The notes under the pieces were generated by a model. That model saw only the letters and a list, made by a program, of their open reading frames with translations, ran no database searches and had not been told where the DNA came from. The translations under genes were made by a program, and so were the position numbers. Of a stretch of 64,000 bases of DNA, positions 52,776-61,317 are shown in pieces; position 1 is the first letter of the stretch; each line of letters opens with the position of its first letter. Location: NCBI RefSeq assembly GCF_900103345.1, contig NZ_LT629702.1, forward strand, positions 248,001 through 312,000. The letters run 5' to 3'. This stretch comes from Pseudomonas azotoformans (GTDB lineage: Bacteria; Pseudomonadota; Gammaproteobacteria; Pseudomonadales; Pseudomonadaceae).

Positions 52776-54077
52776 TCAACGATTGACCGAAGCGGCAGGA
52801 ATACGCAGCACCAAACAGGCACCGATGCACAGCACACCGGTAATTAGGTACATGCCGATGGCGCTCGAACCGGTCGTGGTGGTGATCCAGCCAATCAGGT
52901 AGGGCGAGCAGAACCCCGCAAGATTGGCAAAGCTGTTGATGCCGGCGATCCCCGCAGCGGCGGAGACACCCCCGAGCAGGGTGGTAGGCAGCATCCAGAA
53001 CAGTGAAGACGCCGACAGCACGCCTGCTGCTGCCAGGCACAGGCTTAACACCGACAGCATCAGGTTGCCGCCGAACAGCGCGGCCAGCGTGAGGCCCAAC
53101 GCGCCAGCAATCATTGGCCCGACCAGGTGCCAGCGGCGCTCCTGATGCTTGTCGCCGCTGCGCCCCATCAGCAGCATCGCGACGATGGCGCACAGGTAGG
53201 GGAGGCTGGTGAGCAAGCCGATGTGCATCGGGTCGGCAACCCCTGCGTTACGGATGAGCGTCGGCAACCAAAAGGTGATCGCGTACTGGCCCATGACCAC
53301 GCAAAAGTAGATGCAAGCGAGCATCCACAGGCGGCGGTCGCGCAGGAATGCCCCGACCGATGCGTGGGTGACTTTGCGGCTGTTGTCCTCGGCCAACTCT
53401 TTGCTGACCAGCGCCTTTTCTTCCTCAGTGAGCCAGGTCGCCTGGTGCACGCCATCCTTGAGGTAAGCCAGCACCATCAGGCCAACGATGACCGTGGGGA
53501 TGGCTTCAATCACGAACATCCACTGCCAGCCCGCCCAGCCATGAACGCCTGCGAACGCGGTCATGATGTAGCCTGAGAGCGGTCCGCCGATCATTCCGGA
53601 CAATGGGATGGCGATGAACCACAGCACGGTCATCTTGGCGCGGCGGTAGGAGGGGAACCAGTAAGTCAGGTAAAGCAGCAAACCCGGCGCCAGACCTGCT
53701 TCGGCGATACCCAGCAGAAAGCGCAGCGTATAGAACTGCCACGCTGTTTCTACAAAAGCGAAGAGGGCGGAAATAATGCCCCACGAAATCATGATGCGCG
53801 CGATCCAGCGCCGCGCACCGACCTTGTGGAGGATGAGGTTGCTCGGCACCTCGCAGAGGAAATAGCCCAGGAAGAACACGCCCGCGCCAAGCCCGTAAAC
53901 GGTCTCGCTCAGGGACAGGTCATTCATCATCTGCAGCTTGGCGAACCCGACGTTTACCCGGTCCAGGTAAGCGCACAGGTAGCACAACATCAAAAATGGC
54001 ATCAATCGCCAGGCAGTTTTGCGGTAAGCGCTTGAGCGCACTGTGGACACAGCGTCGAGCGTCATGGTGGTCATCAT
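52776..54077 (-). CDS. MFS transporter, anion:cation symporter family
   Basis: A 433-residue, 12-helix transporter of the ACS branch (ExuT/GudP/tartrate type): LCYLCAYLDRVNVGFAKLQM in helix 1, GYFLCEVPSNLILHKVGARR after helix 2, FLLGIAEAGLAPGLLLYLTY in helix 4. ACS carriers import sugar acids and other organic anions by proton symport. It lies 17 bases upstream of the transketolase genes in the same operon, so it probably imports the pathway substrate. Confidence 0.88.
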   Translation of the reverse strand: MMTTMTLDAVSTVRSSAYRKTAWRLMPFLMLCYLCAYLDRVNVGFAKLQMMNDLSLSETVYGLGAGVFFLGYFLCEVPSNLILHKVGARRWIARIMISWGIISALFAFVETAWQFYTLRFLLGIAEAGLAPGLLLYLTYWFPSYRRAKMTVLWFIAIPLSGMIGGPLSGYIMTAFAGVHGWAGWQWMFVIEAIPTVIVGLMVLAYLKDGVHQATWLTEEEKALVSKELAEDNSRKVTHASVGAFLRDRRLWMLACIYFCVVMGQYAITFWLPTLIRNAGVADPMHIGLLTSLPYLCAIVAMLLMGRSGDKHQERRWHLVGPMIAGALGLTLAALFGGNLMLSVLSLCLAAAGVLSASSLFWMLPTTLLGGVSAAAGIAGINSFANLAGFCSPYLIGWITTTTGSSAIGMYLITGVLCIGACLVLRIPAASVNR

Positions 54078-54160
54078 GAGGGTCTGATCTCTTGTTTTTA
54101 TAGACCGCCGGGCTTAAAGCCCGACGTATCATCGATCCAGAACTTAATGGGCAGCGCTCG

Positions 54161-54910
54161 TCAGTGGATCAACATGCCACCGTTTACATCCAGTGTGACG
54201 CCGGTGAGGTAAGAGGACAGGTCACTGGCGAGAAACAGCGCCGCATTCGCAACATCCTGCGCGGCGCCCAGCCGGCCCAGCGGGATGCCTTCGATGATCG
54301 CGTGGCGGCGGTCATCCTGCATCAAGCCGCCGGTGATGTCGGTATGAATCAAACCTGGCGCTATGGAGTTGACGCGAATGTTATCGGCGCCAAATTCGCG
54401 CGCCATGGCCTTGCCCAGCCCAAGCACCCCGGCTTTCGCCGCACTGTAGTGTGGGCCGCCGAAGATGCCGCCGCCGCGCTGGGCCGATACGGATGACATG
54501 CAGACGATGCTGCCTGTGGCCTGGGTGCGCATCAGCGGAATAACCGCCTGCGACATCAACAGCGTGCCGCGCAGGCTAACGTCCAGGACCTTGTCGTAAT
54601 CGCCCGGGCGTATGTCGAGGGTCTTGATCGGTTGCGTAATGCCGGCGTTGTTGATGAGGATGTCGATACGGCCGTAGTGCGCGACTACCTTGGCAACAGC
54701 GGCTTTGACTTGGGTTTCGTCGGCGACGTTGGCAGCCAGGCCCAGATGGCCTTCGCCGAGGGCAGATGCGGCGTCGCGTGCGGCGGATTCGTCGAGATCC
54801 AGGATCACAACGCGGGCGCCGTGTTTGGCGAAGGTAACAGCGGTTGCGCGACCGATACCACGCTCGGACGCAGCACCCGTGATAATCGCGACTTTACCTT
54901 GAAGAAGCAT
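54161..54910 (-). CDS. Short-chain dehydrogenase/reductase
   Basis: A 249-residue classical SDR: cofactor loop AIITGAASERGIGRATAVTF (about 8-27), NNAGITQP (about 86), catalytic Ser-Tyr-Lys in MSSVSAQRGG and GPHYSAAKAG (about 140-158), and INSIAPGLIHTDITGG-like ending (VNSIAPGLIHTDITGG). Asp at LDLDESAARD after strand 2 favours NAD(H). It is the first gene of the operon with the MFS and split transketolase and would oxidise or reduce the imported polyol or sugar. GlyxxxGlyxGly spacing is modified by a two-residue insertion, GAASERGIG. Confidence 0.9.
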   Translation of the reverse strand: MLLQGKVAIITGAASERGIGRATAVTFAKHGARVVILDLDESAARDAASALGEGHLGLAANVADETQVKAAVAKVVAHYGRIDILINNAGITQPIKTLDIRPGDYDKVLDVSLRGTLLMSQAVIPLMRTQATGSIVCMSSVSAQRGGGIFGGPHYSAAKAGVLGLGKAMAREFGADNIRVNSIAPGLIHTDITGGLMQDDRRHAIIEGIPLGRLGAAQDVANAALFLASDLSSYLTGVTLDVNGGMLIH

Positions 54911-55098
54911 GAGGGTTCCCTCTGATTGTTTTTATGATTCGATTCAGCGATCGATGACTCAGAGTGGTCTGCGTCGAGAGGCCGAGCAATAACGCAAACG
55001 TCACTGCTACATGAATAAAATTCAGCACTCGTCAATCCACAGCGCAAATGCTTGAATGGGGCTGCCCGTTCAACACCAAAACAATAGGCTGAATACTG

Positions 55099-56016
55099 AT
55101 GCGCCAGGACGACACGCCTTCATCCCACCTGCCACCGCTGAGAGCAATTCAAGCCTTCGAGCAAACCGCGCGGTTTGGCAACCTGGCCAGAGCGGCCGAA
55201 GTGCTCGACCTGACCCCCTCAGCGATCAGCCATCAATTGGCCAAACTGGAGGTCATGATCGGTCGACAGTTGTTTGTGCGCGCGGCACGCGGGGTGACAC
55301 TGACGCCGGTCGGCGAGCAGTATTTGAAAGACATTTCCGGCTTGTTGCAGAGCCTGGAGGTCGCCACCGAACGGGCCGCGAGTGACGTCAGCCTGGATTG
55401 CCTGCGGCTGCATTCTGCCCCCAGCTTTGGCTTGCTCTGGCTGATGCCTCGGTTGGAGTCATTTCGCATGACTAATCCGGACATTCAGATCAATTTGTCA
55501 TGCTCCTACGAGTCGCTGCACTTCAGCCAAGACAAGATCGATGTGGATATTCGTCATGGCCGGCCTAACTGGCCCAGCTACGAAGTGCGCACCGTGCGAA
55601 ACGAAAGTTTCGCCGTGCTGGCCTCGCCCAAGCTGATCGCGTGCTGCGCGGTAAAAAACGCAGCAGATCTCCTGGCGCAAGAGCTGATCCTTTCCGAAGC
55701 AACCTTGCTCAGGTGGCCTGAGTGGTTCGCCCAGCATGGCCTGGCGCGCCCCGAAAAACCCTACGCCTTGAGTTTTGACCGATCCTACATGAGCCTCGAA
55801 GCAGCGAGCCACGGCTTGGGGTTCGCCCTTGAAAGCACACTGCTGGCGCAAAAGTACCTCGCCAACGGTTCGCTGGTTGAAGTCGCCCCCGAAGCGTTGA
55901 GCTCTGCGGTCGCCGCCCACCATTTGGTGTTCCCCAAGGCTCACTCCAGTTTCCCCAGGGTCAGGCGGTTCTTGGGTTGGATGGAAGTGGAGTTAGGGCA
56001 TAGTTTCGTGTTTTAG
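55099..56016 (+). CDS. LysR-family regulator, GcvA-like
   Basis: A 305-residue regulator with the helix-turn-helix at about 10-70 (LPPLRAIQAFEQTARFGNLA, then LTPSAISHQLAKLEVMIGRQ), the beginning typical of the GcvA/AmpR branch, and an effector domain at about 95-300 (DIRHGRPNWPSYEVRTVRNE). It is divergent from the SDR-MFS-transketolase operon, separated by 188 bases that must hold both promoters, and is its probable activator. The frame begins at ATG 55099. Confidence 0.9.
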   Translation: MRQDDTPSSHLPPLRAIQAFEQTARFGNLARAAEVLDLTPSAISHQLAKLEVMIGRQLFVRAARGVTLTPVGEQYLKDISGLLQSLEVATERAASDVSLDCLRLHSAPSFGLLWLMPRLESFRMTNPDIQINLSCSYESLHFSQDKIDVDIRHGRPNWPSYEVRTVRNESFAVLASPKLIACCAVKNAADLLAQELILSEATLLRWPEWFAQHGLARPEKPYALSFDRSYMSLEAASHGLGFALESTLLAQKYLANGSLVEVAPEALSSAVAAHHLVFPKAHSSFPRVRRFLGWMEVELGHSFVF

Positions 56017-56237
56017 CCCAAAGTTTTATCCCACCGTCAGTGCTCGCGCGAGTTTGGCCACCGGTTTGTGCCCAGTCGCATGCTCGCATCAGTGGGGTGT
56101 CCAGTTCATCCAGGCTGACTTGCCGCACGATCTGCTACAACACTGTGAACACTGAATTATTGGAGAGAGTGTTAGGCATATTTGATTAGATCTCATCATA
56201 GTTAGCCAACGCTCTTGCCTCAGCTTGAGTCAAACCC

Positions 56238-56399
56238 TCAAAAACCCCGACATCCCGTTCTCGGAAACACGCCATTATCTCGACTGAGAGCTTCAGCCTG
56301 CTGCCGCCCCAGCTCGATCAGCCCTGGATCAAGCGAACCGAGGTAGCGCTGTTCGGCATTGGCCCAGGTTTCCCCGTGCCGTATGAGGTATAAATACAT
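56238..56399 (-). pseudogene. Histidine-phosphatase (phosphoglycerate mutase-like) fragment
   Basis: From ATG 56399 the frame reads MYLYLIRHGETWANAEQRYL, the N-terminal RHG catalytic motif of the histidine phosphatase family, then continues as LGSLDPGLIELGRQQAEAL before it degenerates to a stop at 56238 (about 53 residues against the usual 190-230). The rest of the gene is not recognisable in 56017-56237. It is a remnant, downstream of the N-monooxygenase operon on the same strand, and might once have belonged to it. Confidence 0.7.
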
Positions 56400-56789
56400 G
56401 AGATCCATCTCAGCGTTAAACGTGGGAACTGTATCAACTCCAAACCGCTTGGGGCTGTTTTGACGAGTCTGGTACGGAGCGCTTAAAACTGAACAGCAAG
56501 CTCTACTCAATGCCTGTTAAATACGCTTGCCCAGCAGCCAGTACCGTCGCTGCCCGACGACGCTCGGTGAACGAACTGGTTTTATCTTTCGTCCTTGATA
56601 GCCACTAGGCAGGTGTGGAAACCTCGTTTTACGTACACGTTTTATCCTGAAAATTGGCCGCTTTAGCGTTTGGACCAGCCGCCCGGGAATCAGCAGTTTG
56701 GCGACATCCCGCTATGCTGGACTTAGTCCTACCGGAAGGACCGGCGATTCCGGCTTTTCGCTGACCTGGGGCTTTTTCGTGGACCGGTA

Positions 56790-57089
56790 TCAACACGCCC
56801 ATCTGAAATCGTGAAAAGCCATCGCCTCCGGTGGCGCTGCCACTAAAGCTTCAATCCGGCGCCTTGTCGCTTGTAACGAGGCTGCGTAGCTTACCCCCAT
56901 GCCCAAAGCATCGATGATGGGGAAGATATCTTCAAGGCCGCAGTCGAGGATCAAGGTGGCTTCGCAATTGCTCGACAAGTTCGGTATTGGACAGTTCAGT
57001 GGTAAGCGATCGCGGGGTAGATCGATCAGCAGCCAACTGCGGTATTTGAAGCGCGCGCTCACGTCCTTGAGCAGATCGTTCCATTCCAT
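56790..57089 (-). CDS. Unknown protein at the end of the N-hydroxylation operon
   Basis: A 99-residue protein with no family I recognise. It begins MEWNDLLKDVSARFKYRSWL and contains LPLNCPIPNLSSNCEATLIL and DIFPIIDALGMGVSYA. It has three cysteines (one C-terminal) and no signal peptide or membrane helix. It starts 9 bases after the LysE-type gene stop, implying co-transcription. The remnant-rich DNA behind it (56400-56789) means it could itself be truncated. Confidence 0.5.
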   Translation of the reverse strand: MEWNDLLKDVSARFKYRSWLLIDLPRDRLPLNCPIPNLSSNCEATLILDCGLEDIFPIIDALGMGVSYAASLQATRRRIEALVAAPPEAMAFHDFRWAC

Positions 57090-57098
57090 GACACGGCC

Positions 57099-57722
57099 TC
57101 ATCGACTGGCAATCAACACGGGAATCGCGTTGTTGAGGGAGAACGCCACCAGAAATACAGCCAATCCCACATCGATCTGGCGGGTGTATTTGAGAAACAG
57201 CGCCTTGATCGGGCCTTGGCCGAAGAGCAGCGAGACCAGGGAGTACCAGATGACTTCCAAGGTAGAGCACAACATCACCACCAGTACCTTTTCGAGGTCG
57301 GTACGTGGCGAAGAAAGAAAGCCGGCGTAGATGCTGATCATGAAGGCGATGGTTTTCATGTTGCTGATGTTAGTGATGACCCCCACGCGATACGCCTTGG
57401 CGAAGCTGGTGACGCCAGGTGTGGTGCTTTCTGCAGTACCGGTGTTTTTTGCCAGCACGCTTTTGATGATGCTGTAGGCGATGTACAGCAGGTACGCTGA
57501 ACCACACAGGGTGGCGACCTTGGAAAAGGCCGGGTACTCATGCAGCAATGCCGCCAGGCCCAGCAAGGAAATGGTCGAGAAGAATACGCCTACGGTGCAG
57601 ATCCCCAAGGTTGCACCAAGGCCGGTAGTGACCGACCCTAATGAAGAGAACCGGCTGACGATGATGAAATTCGGCCCGGGACTTATCACCGCCAGTATGT
57701 AAATCAATGCTGCTGTAAACAT
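57099..57722 (-). CDS. LysE/RhtB-family amino-acid exporter
   Basis: A 207-residue inner-membrane protein with six hydrophobic segments. The N-terminal signature of the family is visible as LAVISPGPNFIIVSRFSSLG (about 10-29), followed by GLGATLGICTVGVFFSTISL. Relatives export lysine, homoserine, threonine or amino-acid-like antimetabolites. Its place between an N-monooxygenase gene (51 bases upstream) and a small unknown gene makes it the likely exporter, or self-resistance pump, for the product of this operon. Confidence 0.9.
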   Translation of the reverse strand: MFTAALIYILAVISPGPNFIIVSRFSSLGSVTTGLGATLGICTVGVFFSTISLLGLAALLHEYPAFSKVATLCGSAYLLYIAYSIIKSVLAKNTGTAESTTPGVTSFAKAYRVGVITNISNMKTIAFMISIYAGFLSSPRTDLEKVLVVMLCSTLEVIWYSLVSLLFGQGPIKALFLKYTRQIDVGLAVFLVAFSLNNAIPVLIASR

Positions 57723-57773
57723 GTGACCTCCTTGTGTGAAGCAGCAGCCCGCGGGGCTGCTACCGGGGCTGAT

Positions 57774-59078
57774 TCAGGCCAATGCGTGCGCCGGAGCCTC
57801 GACCTGCGCCAACTGTGCCTCCAGGGCCGAGAGAATGTGTTCCACCCGCAACGAAATCAGGCTGAATGAACCGGCGTCCCCCAGGCCATGGGAGCTTTCG
57901 CATAGACCGTTGAGGAACACCGTGGGCAGATCATCCAAAGAGGTCAGGCTGTAATCGCGATTCACCACGAGCGCGCCGTGCGCATCGGCGCGAAACCGAC
58001 GGTGATAAGGCGCCAGTAACGGCGGATACAACTCGCCATTTTCCTTGGCGGCAATGTCCTTGAACCCGGTGGCAAGCACCAGTGCATCCAGCTCAAGGGT
58101 CGAGTGCGTGAGTTGATTGACCTCCTTGAGCGCCAACTGCACATGCCCTGAGGCATTAACCTGCGCCTGCTCGATGGCAATATTGTTGAGGATGTGGATG
58201 CGCTGCTTACCCTGCAACTTTTCCTCATGGATGCGCATGTACAGCGCATTGATCACATCTTCATCAGCCGAGCTGTAGTTGGTGCCTCGCAATTGCTTAT
58301 CCACCCGCGCCTTGGCCTCTGGCGGCAGGTTGAAGTAGTAGTCGATGAACTCCGGGAAATACACCTTGTCGCTGAACGGGCTGGTGTCCTTGAGTCGGAA
58401 ACTGAAGCTGCGGTGCAGCGAGTAGATTTCCTTGTCCGGAAACCTGGCGGTCAGGTCGAGCACAATCTCCACGGCGCTTTGGCTGGAGCCGACTACACCG
58501 ATGCGCTGCACGTTCGATGGCAACCTATTGATGCGTTCAAGGTAGTGATTAAGGTGGAACACCTGCGGGCCGGACAGGCCGTCGAAAACCGCCGGGATAT
58601 TCGCCGTGCGCCCGGTACCCAATACCAGGCTGCGCCCGTAAATGACCCGCTGATTGTTATAGGTGACCTTCCATACATGCTCGCCCTGTGATAGCAACGG
58701 CTCGACACGTTGGGCGAACGCCGAGGATTCGACACTGCCGAGAAAATGCCCGGCAACCCATTTGATGTATTGCGCATACTCGCGCCGTAGCGGGTATGTC
58801 AGCGGTAGGTTGAGGTAGTCGAACAGGCGGCCAGTTTCTTTCAGGTAATTGACGAAGCCATAGCGGCTGCGCGGGTTGCGCGGCGTGACCAGGTCCCGCA
58901 ACGGGTTGTTCTGGATGTCCGAGCCGCTGAGCAGCATTTCATCCTGCCAGTCCGGCGTTGGCTTGGCGTCCAGAAAGCGATAGGTCAGCGCAGAAGCTGA
59001 CTCTTCCAATCCTATAGCCAGCGCCAGGTTTGAGGGACCGAAACCAATACCCACGATATCGAAAACAGTGTCTGACAT
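57774..59078 (-). CDS. Flavin-dependent amine N-monooxygenase (SidA/IucD/PvdA family)
   Basis: A 434-residue FAD- and NADPH-dependent enzyme that hydroxylates the side-chain amine of diamino acids or diamines. FAD site: DIVGIGFGPSNLALAIGLEE (7-26). Substrate region: MLLSGSDIQNNPLRDLVTPR (about 48-67). NADPH site: IGVVGSSQSAVEIVLDL near 195. ATGF motif: DALVLATGFKDIA near 335. The length fits ornithine or lysine N-hydroxylases. Because a diaminobutyrate aminotransferase is encoded in the same operon, 2,4-diaminobutyrate (or its derivative) is the probable substrate (inference). Confidence 0.92.
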   Translation of the reverse strand: MSDTVFDIVGIGFGPSNLALAIGLEESASALTYRFLDAKPTPDWQDEMLLSGSDIQNNPLRDLVTPRNPRSRYGFVNYLKETGRLFDYLNLPLTYPLRREYAQYIKWVAGHFLGSVESSAFAQRVEPLLSQGEHVWKVTYNNQRVIYGRSLVLGTGRTANIPAVFDGLSGPQVFHLNHYLERINRLPSNVQRIGVVGSSQSAVEIVLDLTARFPDKEIYSLHRSFSFRLKDTSPFSDKVYFPEFIDYYFNLPPEAKARVDKQLRGTNYSSADEDVINALYMRIHEEKLQGKQRIHILNNIAIEQAQVNASGHVQLALKEVNQLTHSTLELDALVLATGFKDIAAKENGELYPPLLAPYHRRFRADAHGALVVNRDYSLTSLDDLPTVFLNGLCESSHGLGDAGSFSLISLRVEHILSALEAQLAQVEAPAHALA

Positions 59079-59088
59079 GGGAAAGCTC

Positions 59089-59556
59089 CTATCCCTGGAT
59101 TGGCTTCAATGGAAGATGGTAATAATGGTACGCGGTGTTTTCGATAAACCCGAAGCGCGTGTATAAGTTGCGTGCCTTAGGGTTGTCGTCCGCGCCTTCA
59201 ATAAATAACTGTTTGGCCCCGGTTGTCTGGGCGAACGCTTTTGCAGCATTCAATAACGCTAGGCCCACCCCCGTACTGCGTTTGGAGGCTTCGACATATA
59301 AGTCATTTAGTATCCACAGACGCTCCAGTGTGACACTTGAAAAGCTGGGGAAGAGTTGCGTAAACCCAATGACTTCATTGTTAACTTGCGCCACGATGAT
59401 TATTGACTCGCCCAGAAAGAAGCGCTGTTGAATAAATGCCAGGGAGCGGGCCAAGTCGGGTGCTTCGCCATAGAACTCGCGGTATTTGTCCAGCAACGGC
59501 GCGATGGCCGCGGCGTCGTCTAGGGACGCGTGCCGGGTGATGATCGGATCGCTCAT
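59089..59556 (-). CDS. GNAT-family N-acetyltransferase of the N-hydroxylation operon
   Basis: A 155-residue GNAT with the core FSSVTLERLWILNDLYVEAS, the acetyl-CoA loop segment KRSTGVGLALLNAAKAF (about 92-108, modified R-x-x-G-x-G) and the terminal motif DNPKARNLYTRFGFIENTAY. It differs from EctA, so ectoine synthesis is not indicated. Its start overlaps the aminotransferase stop by 4 bases and it ends 10 bases before the N-monooxygenase, so the three are tightly coupled. It may acylate the diamino acid or its hydroxylamine to a hydroxamate, or act as self-protection. Confidence 0.88.
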   Translation of the reverse strand: MSDPIITRHASLDDAAAIAPLLDKYREFYGEAPDLARSLAFIQQRFFLGESIIIVAQVNNEVIGFTQLFPSFSSVTLERLWILNDLYVEASKRSTGVGLALLNAAKAFAQTTGAKQLFIEGADDNPKARNLYTRFGFIENTAYHYYHLPLKPIQG

Positions 59557-60863
59557 GGCGCGGTCACCTCGGTAAAGGCTTGCTTGAGTATGTGCAAGCC
59601 TTGGGTGATCTGCACGGGAGTGATCGTTAACGCCGGGAGGAACTTGAGTACCTGATTGTCGATGCCGGAGGTTTCAATGATGAGCCCGCCAGCATAGGCC
59701 TGCGCTGCAATTTTTTGCGCTAGGGCCGAGTCGTCAAACTCTATGCCCCTGAAGAACCCCCTCCCTTTGAGACGGTTAGGTGCCTTGGCGGCAAAGCCTA
59801 GGGATAACTCCTGCAACCCCTGATGCAACTGTTCTGCCTTGTCCCTGAGCACCTGGGTAAAACCCGCGTTGCTCCAGTAGTGATCGATCACCGCCTTGCC
59901 CGTGACGAATGCCAGGTTGTTGCCGCGAAATGTGCCGTTGTGCTCTCCCGGCTCCCAGACATCCAGATGGGGAGCCAACAAGACGAGGGACATGGGCAAG
60001 CCATAACCGCTGATCGATTTGGATAAGGTCACGATATCCGGGGTGACACCCAGTGCTTCGAAGCTGAAGAACTCGCCGGTGCGACCACAGCCGGCCTGGA
60101 TATCGTCAATGATCAGCAGAACGTCATGCTCATGGGCGATGGCTTGCACGGCTCGTACCCAGGCGGCGGAAGCGCTGTTAACGCCGCCTTCGCCCTGCAC
60201 CGTCTCTAGTACGATAGCCGCCGGTTTGTCGACCCCGCTGCCGCTGCGCAGCATGTTGGCCAGGTACAACGAGGTGTCCACACCGTCGCCGAAGTACCGG
60301 TCATAGGGCATGAACGTCACGTTGTTCAAACTGACGCCGGCCCCTGCGCGTTTACGCGGGTTGCTGGTCAGGGCGAGGCTGCCCAGGGACATGCCATGGA
60401 ACGCGTTTGTGAACGCCACGACATTCTGGCGCCCGGTGTACTTGCGGGCCAGTTTGATGGCGGCCTCCACCGCGTTGGTGCCAGTGGGCCCGGGAAACTG
60501 CACTTTGTAGTGCAGGTTACGCGGTGCCAGGATCTGCTCTTCGAACGTTGTGAGGAAGGCTTTCTTGGCAGTGGTCTTGAAATCCAAGCCATGGGTGATG
60601 CCATTGTTACCGATGTAATCGAGCAGTGCTGCCTTCAAGACCGGGTTGTTATGCCCGTAGTTCAAGGCTCCTGCGCCACTAAAAAAATCGATGAATACCT
60701 GGCCTTGCTCACTGGTCAAGGTTGAGCCTTCGGCGGTATGGAAGGTGGCGGTGAAGTCCCGGCAGTAAGAGCGAACGTTAGATTCTTTAAGCTCGAATAT
60801 ATCCAGGGGTTGTGGCGCCGTAGGCGCAATTTTTGAAAACGAGTAATTCAGCGTAGCCGTCAT
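59553..60863 (-). CDS. Diaminobutyrate-2-oxoglutarate aminotransferase
   Basis: A 436-residue class III PLP aminotransferase. Motifs: FFSGAGALNYGHNNP (61-74), which is characteristic of the EctB/Dat branch, FPGPTGTNAVEAAIKLARK (about 123), LETVQGEGGVNSAS, IIDDIQAGCGRTGEFF, and the PLP lysine K282 in VTLSKSISGYGLP. It makes L-2,4-diaminobutyrate from aspartate semialdehyde. It is the first gene of a five-gene minus-strand operon with a GNAT, an amine N-monooxygenase, a LysE exporter and a small unknown protein. Neither ectoine nor siderophore synthetase genes are adjacent. Confidence 0.92.
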   Translation of the reverse strand: MTATLNYSFSKIAPTAPQPLDIFELKESNVRSYCRDFTATFHTAEGSTLTSEQGQVFIDFFSGAGALNYGHNNPVLKAALLDYIGNNGITHGLDFKTTAKKAFLTTFEEQILAPRNLHYKVQFPGPTGTNAVEAAIKLARKYTGRQNVVAFTNAFHGMSLGSLALTSNPRKRAGAGVSLNNVTFMPYDRYFGDGVDTSLYLANMLRSGSGVDKPAAIVLETVQGEGGVNSASAAWVRAVQAIAHEHDVLLIIDDIQAGCGRTGEFFSFEALGVTPDIVTLSKSISGYGLPMSLVLLAPHLDVWEPGEHNGTFRGNNLAFVTGKAVIDHYWSNAGFTQVLRDKAEQLHQGLQELSLGFAAKAPNRLKGRGFFRGIEFDDSALAQKIAAQAYAGGLIIETSGIDNQVLKFLPALTITPVQITQGLHILKQAFTEVTAP

Positions 60864-61317
60864 GTCAGGTACCGTTTATCAATCCATGTCAATGGACTTA
60901 CAACAGATATAGCGATTTCCCAGTGGCCATGTAGCGAATGCTGAGAAGACTTTAATCCCTTGAAGTCCGCGTGCAACTTTCATCCCGTGAAACATGACCC
61001 GCTCTGTTGGCCAGCAGGAACAATGACGTCTTTCGCTAATTAAACTAGCAGCAATTTAGGAATGAACCACTAATTATAAATTCATATGCTTATGACCCAT
61101 TTTTGGATGGTCGCGATGATAGGCATGCCTGCCACCGCCGACACCTTAGGTCAATGAGGCGGATATGCCCTCACGAATATAAATACCCTGTCGGCGCCTG
61201 TCGCAGAGGGTGCAAATCGGTACAGTCACTGCGCTGCTGTCGCTTTCGCTTGAGCAGCGAGGTGCCGAGTCGGTAGAGGTCGGCGTGGTTTTGAAGTGGG
61301 GTTGATCCGTTTTTTCA
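60864..61317. other. Promoter region of the N-hydroxylation operon; no gene seen
   Basis: About 450 bases. The right half is moderately AT-rich (near 61040-61090). TCCAT-gtca-ATGGA (60883-60896) is a small palindrome 20 bases ahead of the aminotransferase start. I see no GATAAT-type Fur box and no PvdS-type box, which argues against iron control. A plus-strand stretch ending in a TGA at about 61305 and a 63-codon minus frame at 61146-61337 show no family resemblance; they may be decayed coding sequence. Confidence 0.5.

Noticed and set aside
57774..59078. Pyoverdine gene pvdA
   Set aside because: No NRPS, PvdS box or other pyoverdine gene is nearby, and the operon partners point to diaminobutyrate; only the family level is supported.
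59089..60863. Ectoine biosynthesis (EctA/EctB) reading of the GNAT-aminotransferase pair
   Set aside because: The GNAT lacks EctA features and there is no ectC gene; an amine N-monooxygenase and a LysE exporter follow instead.
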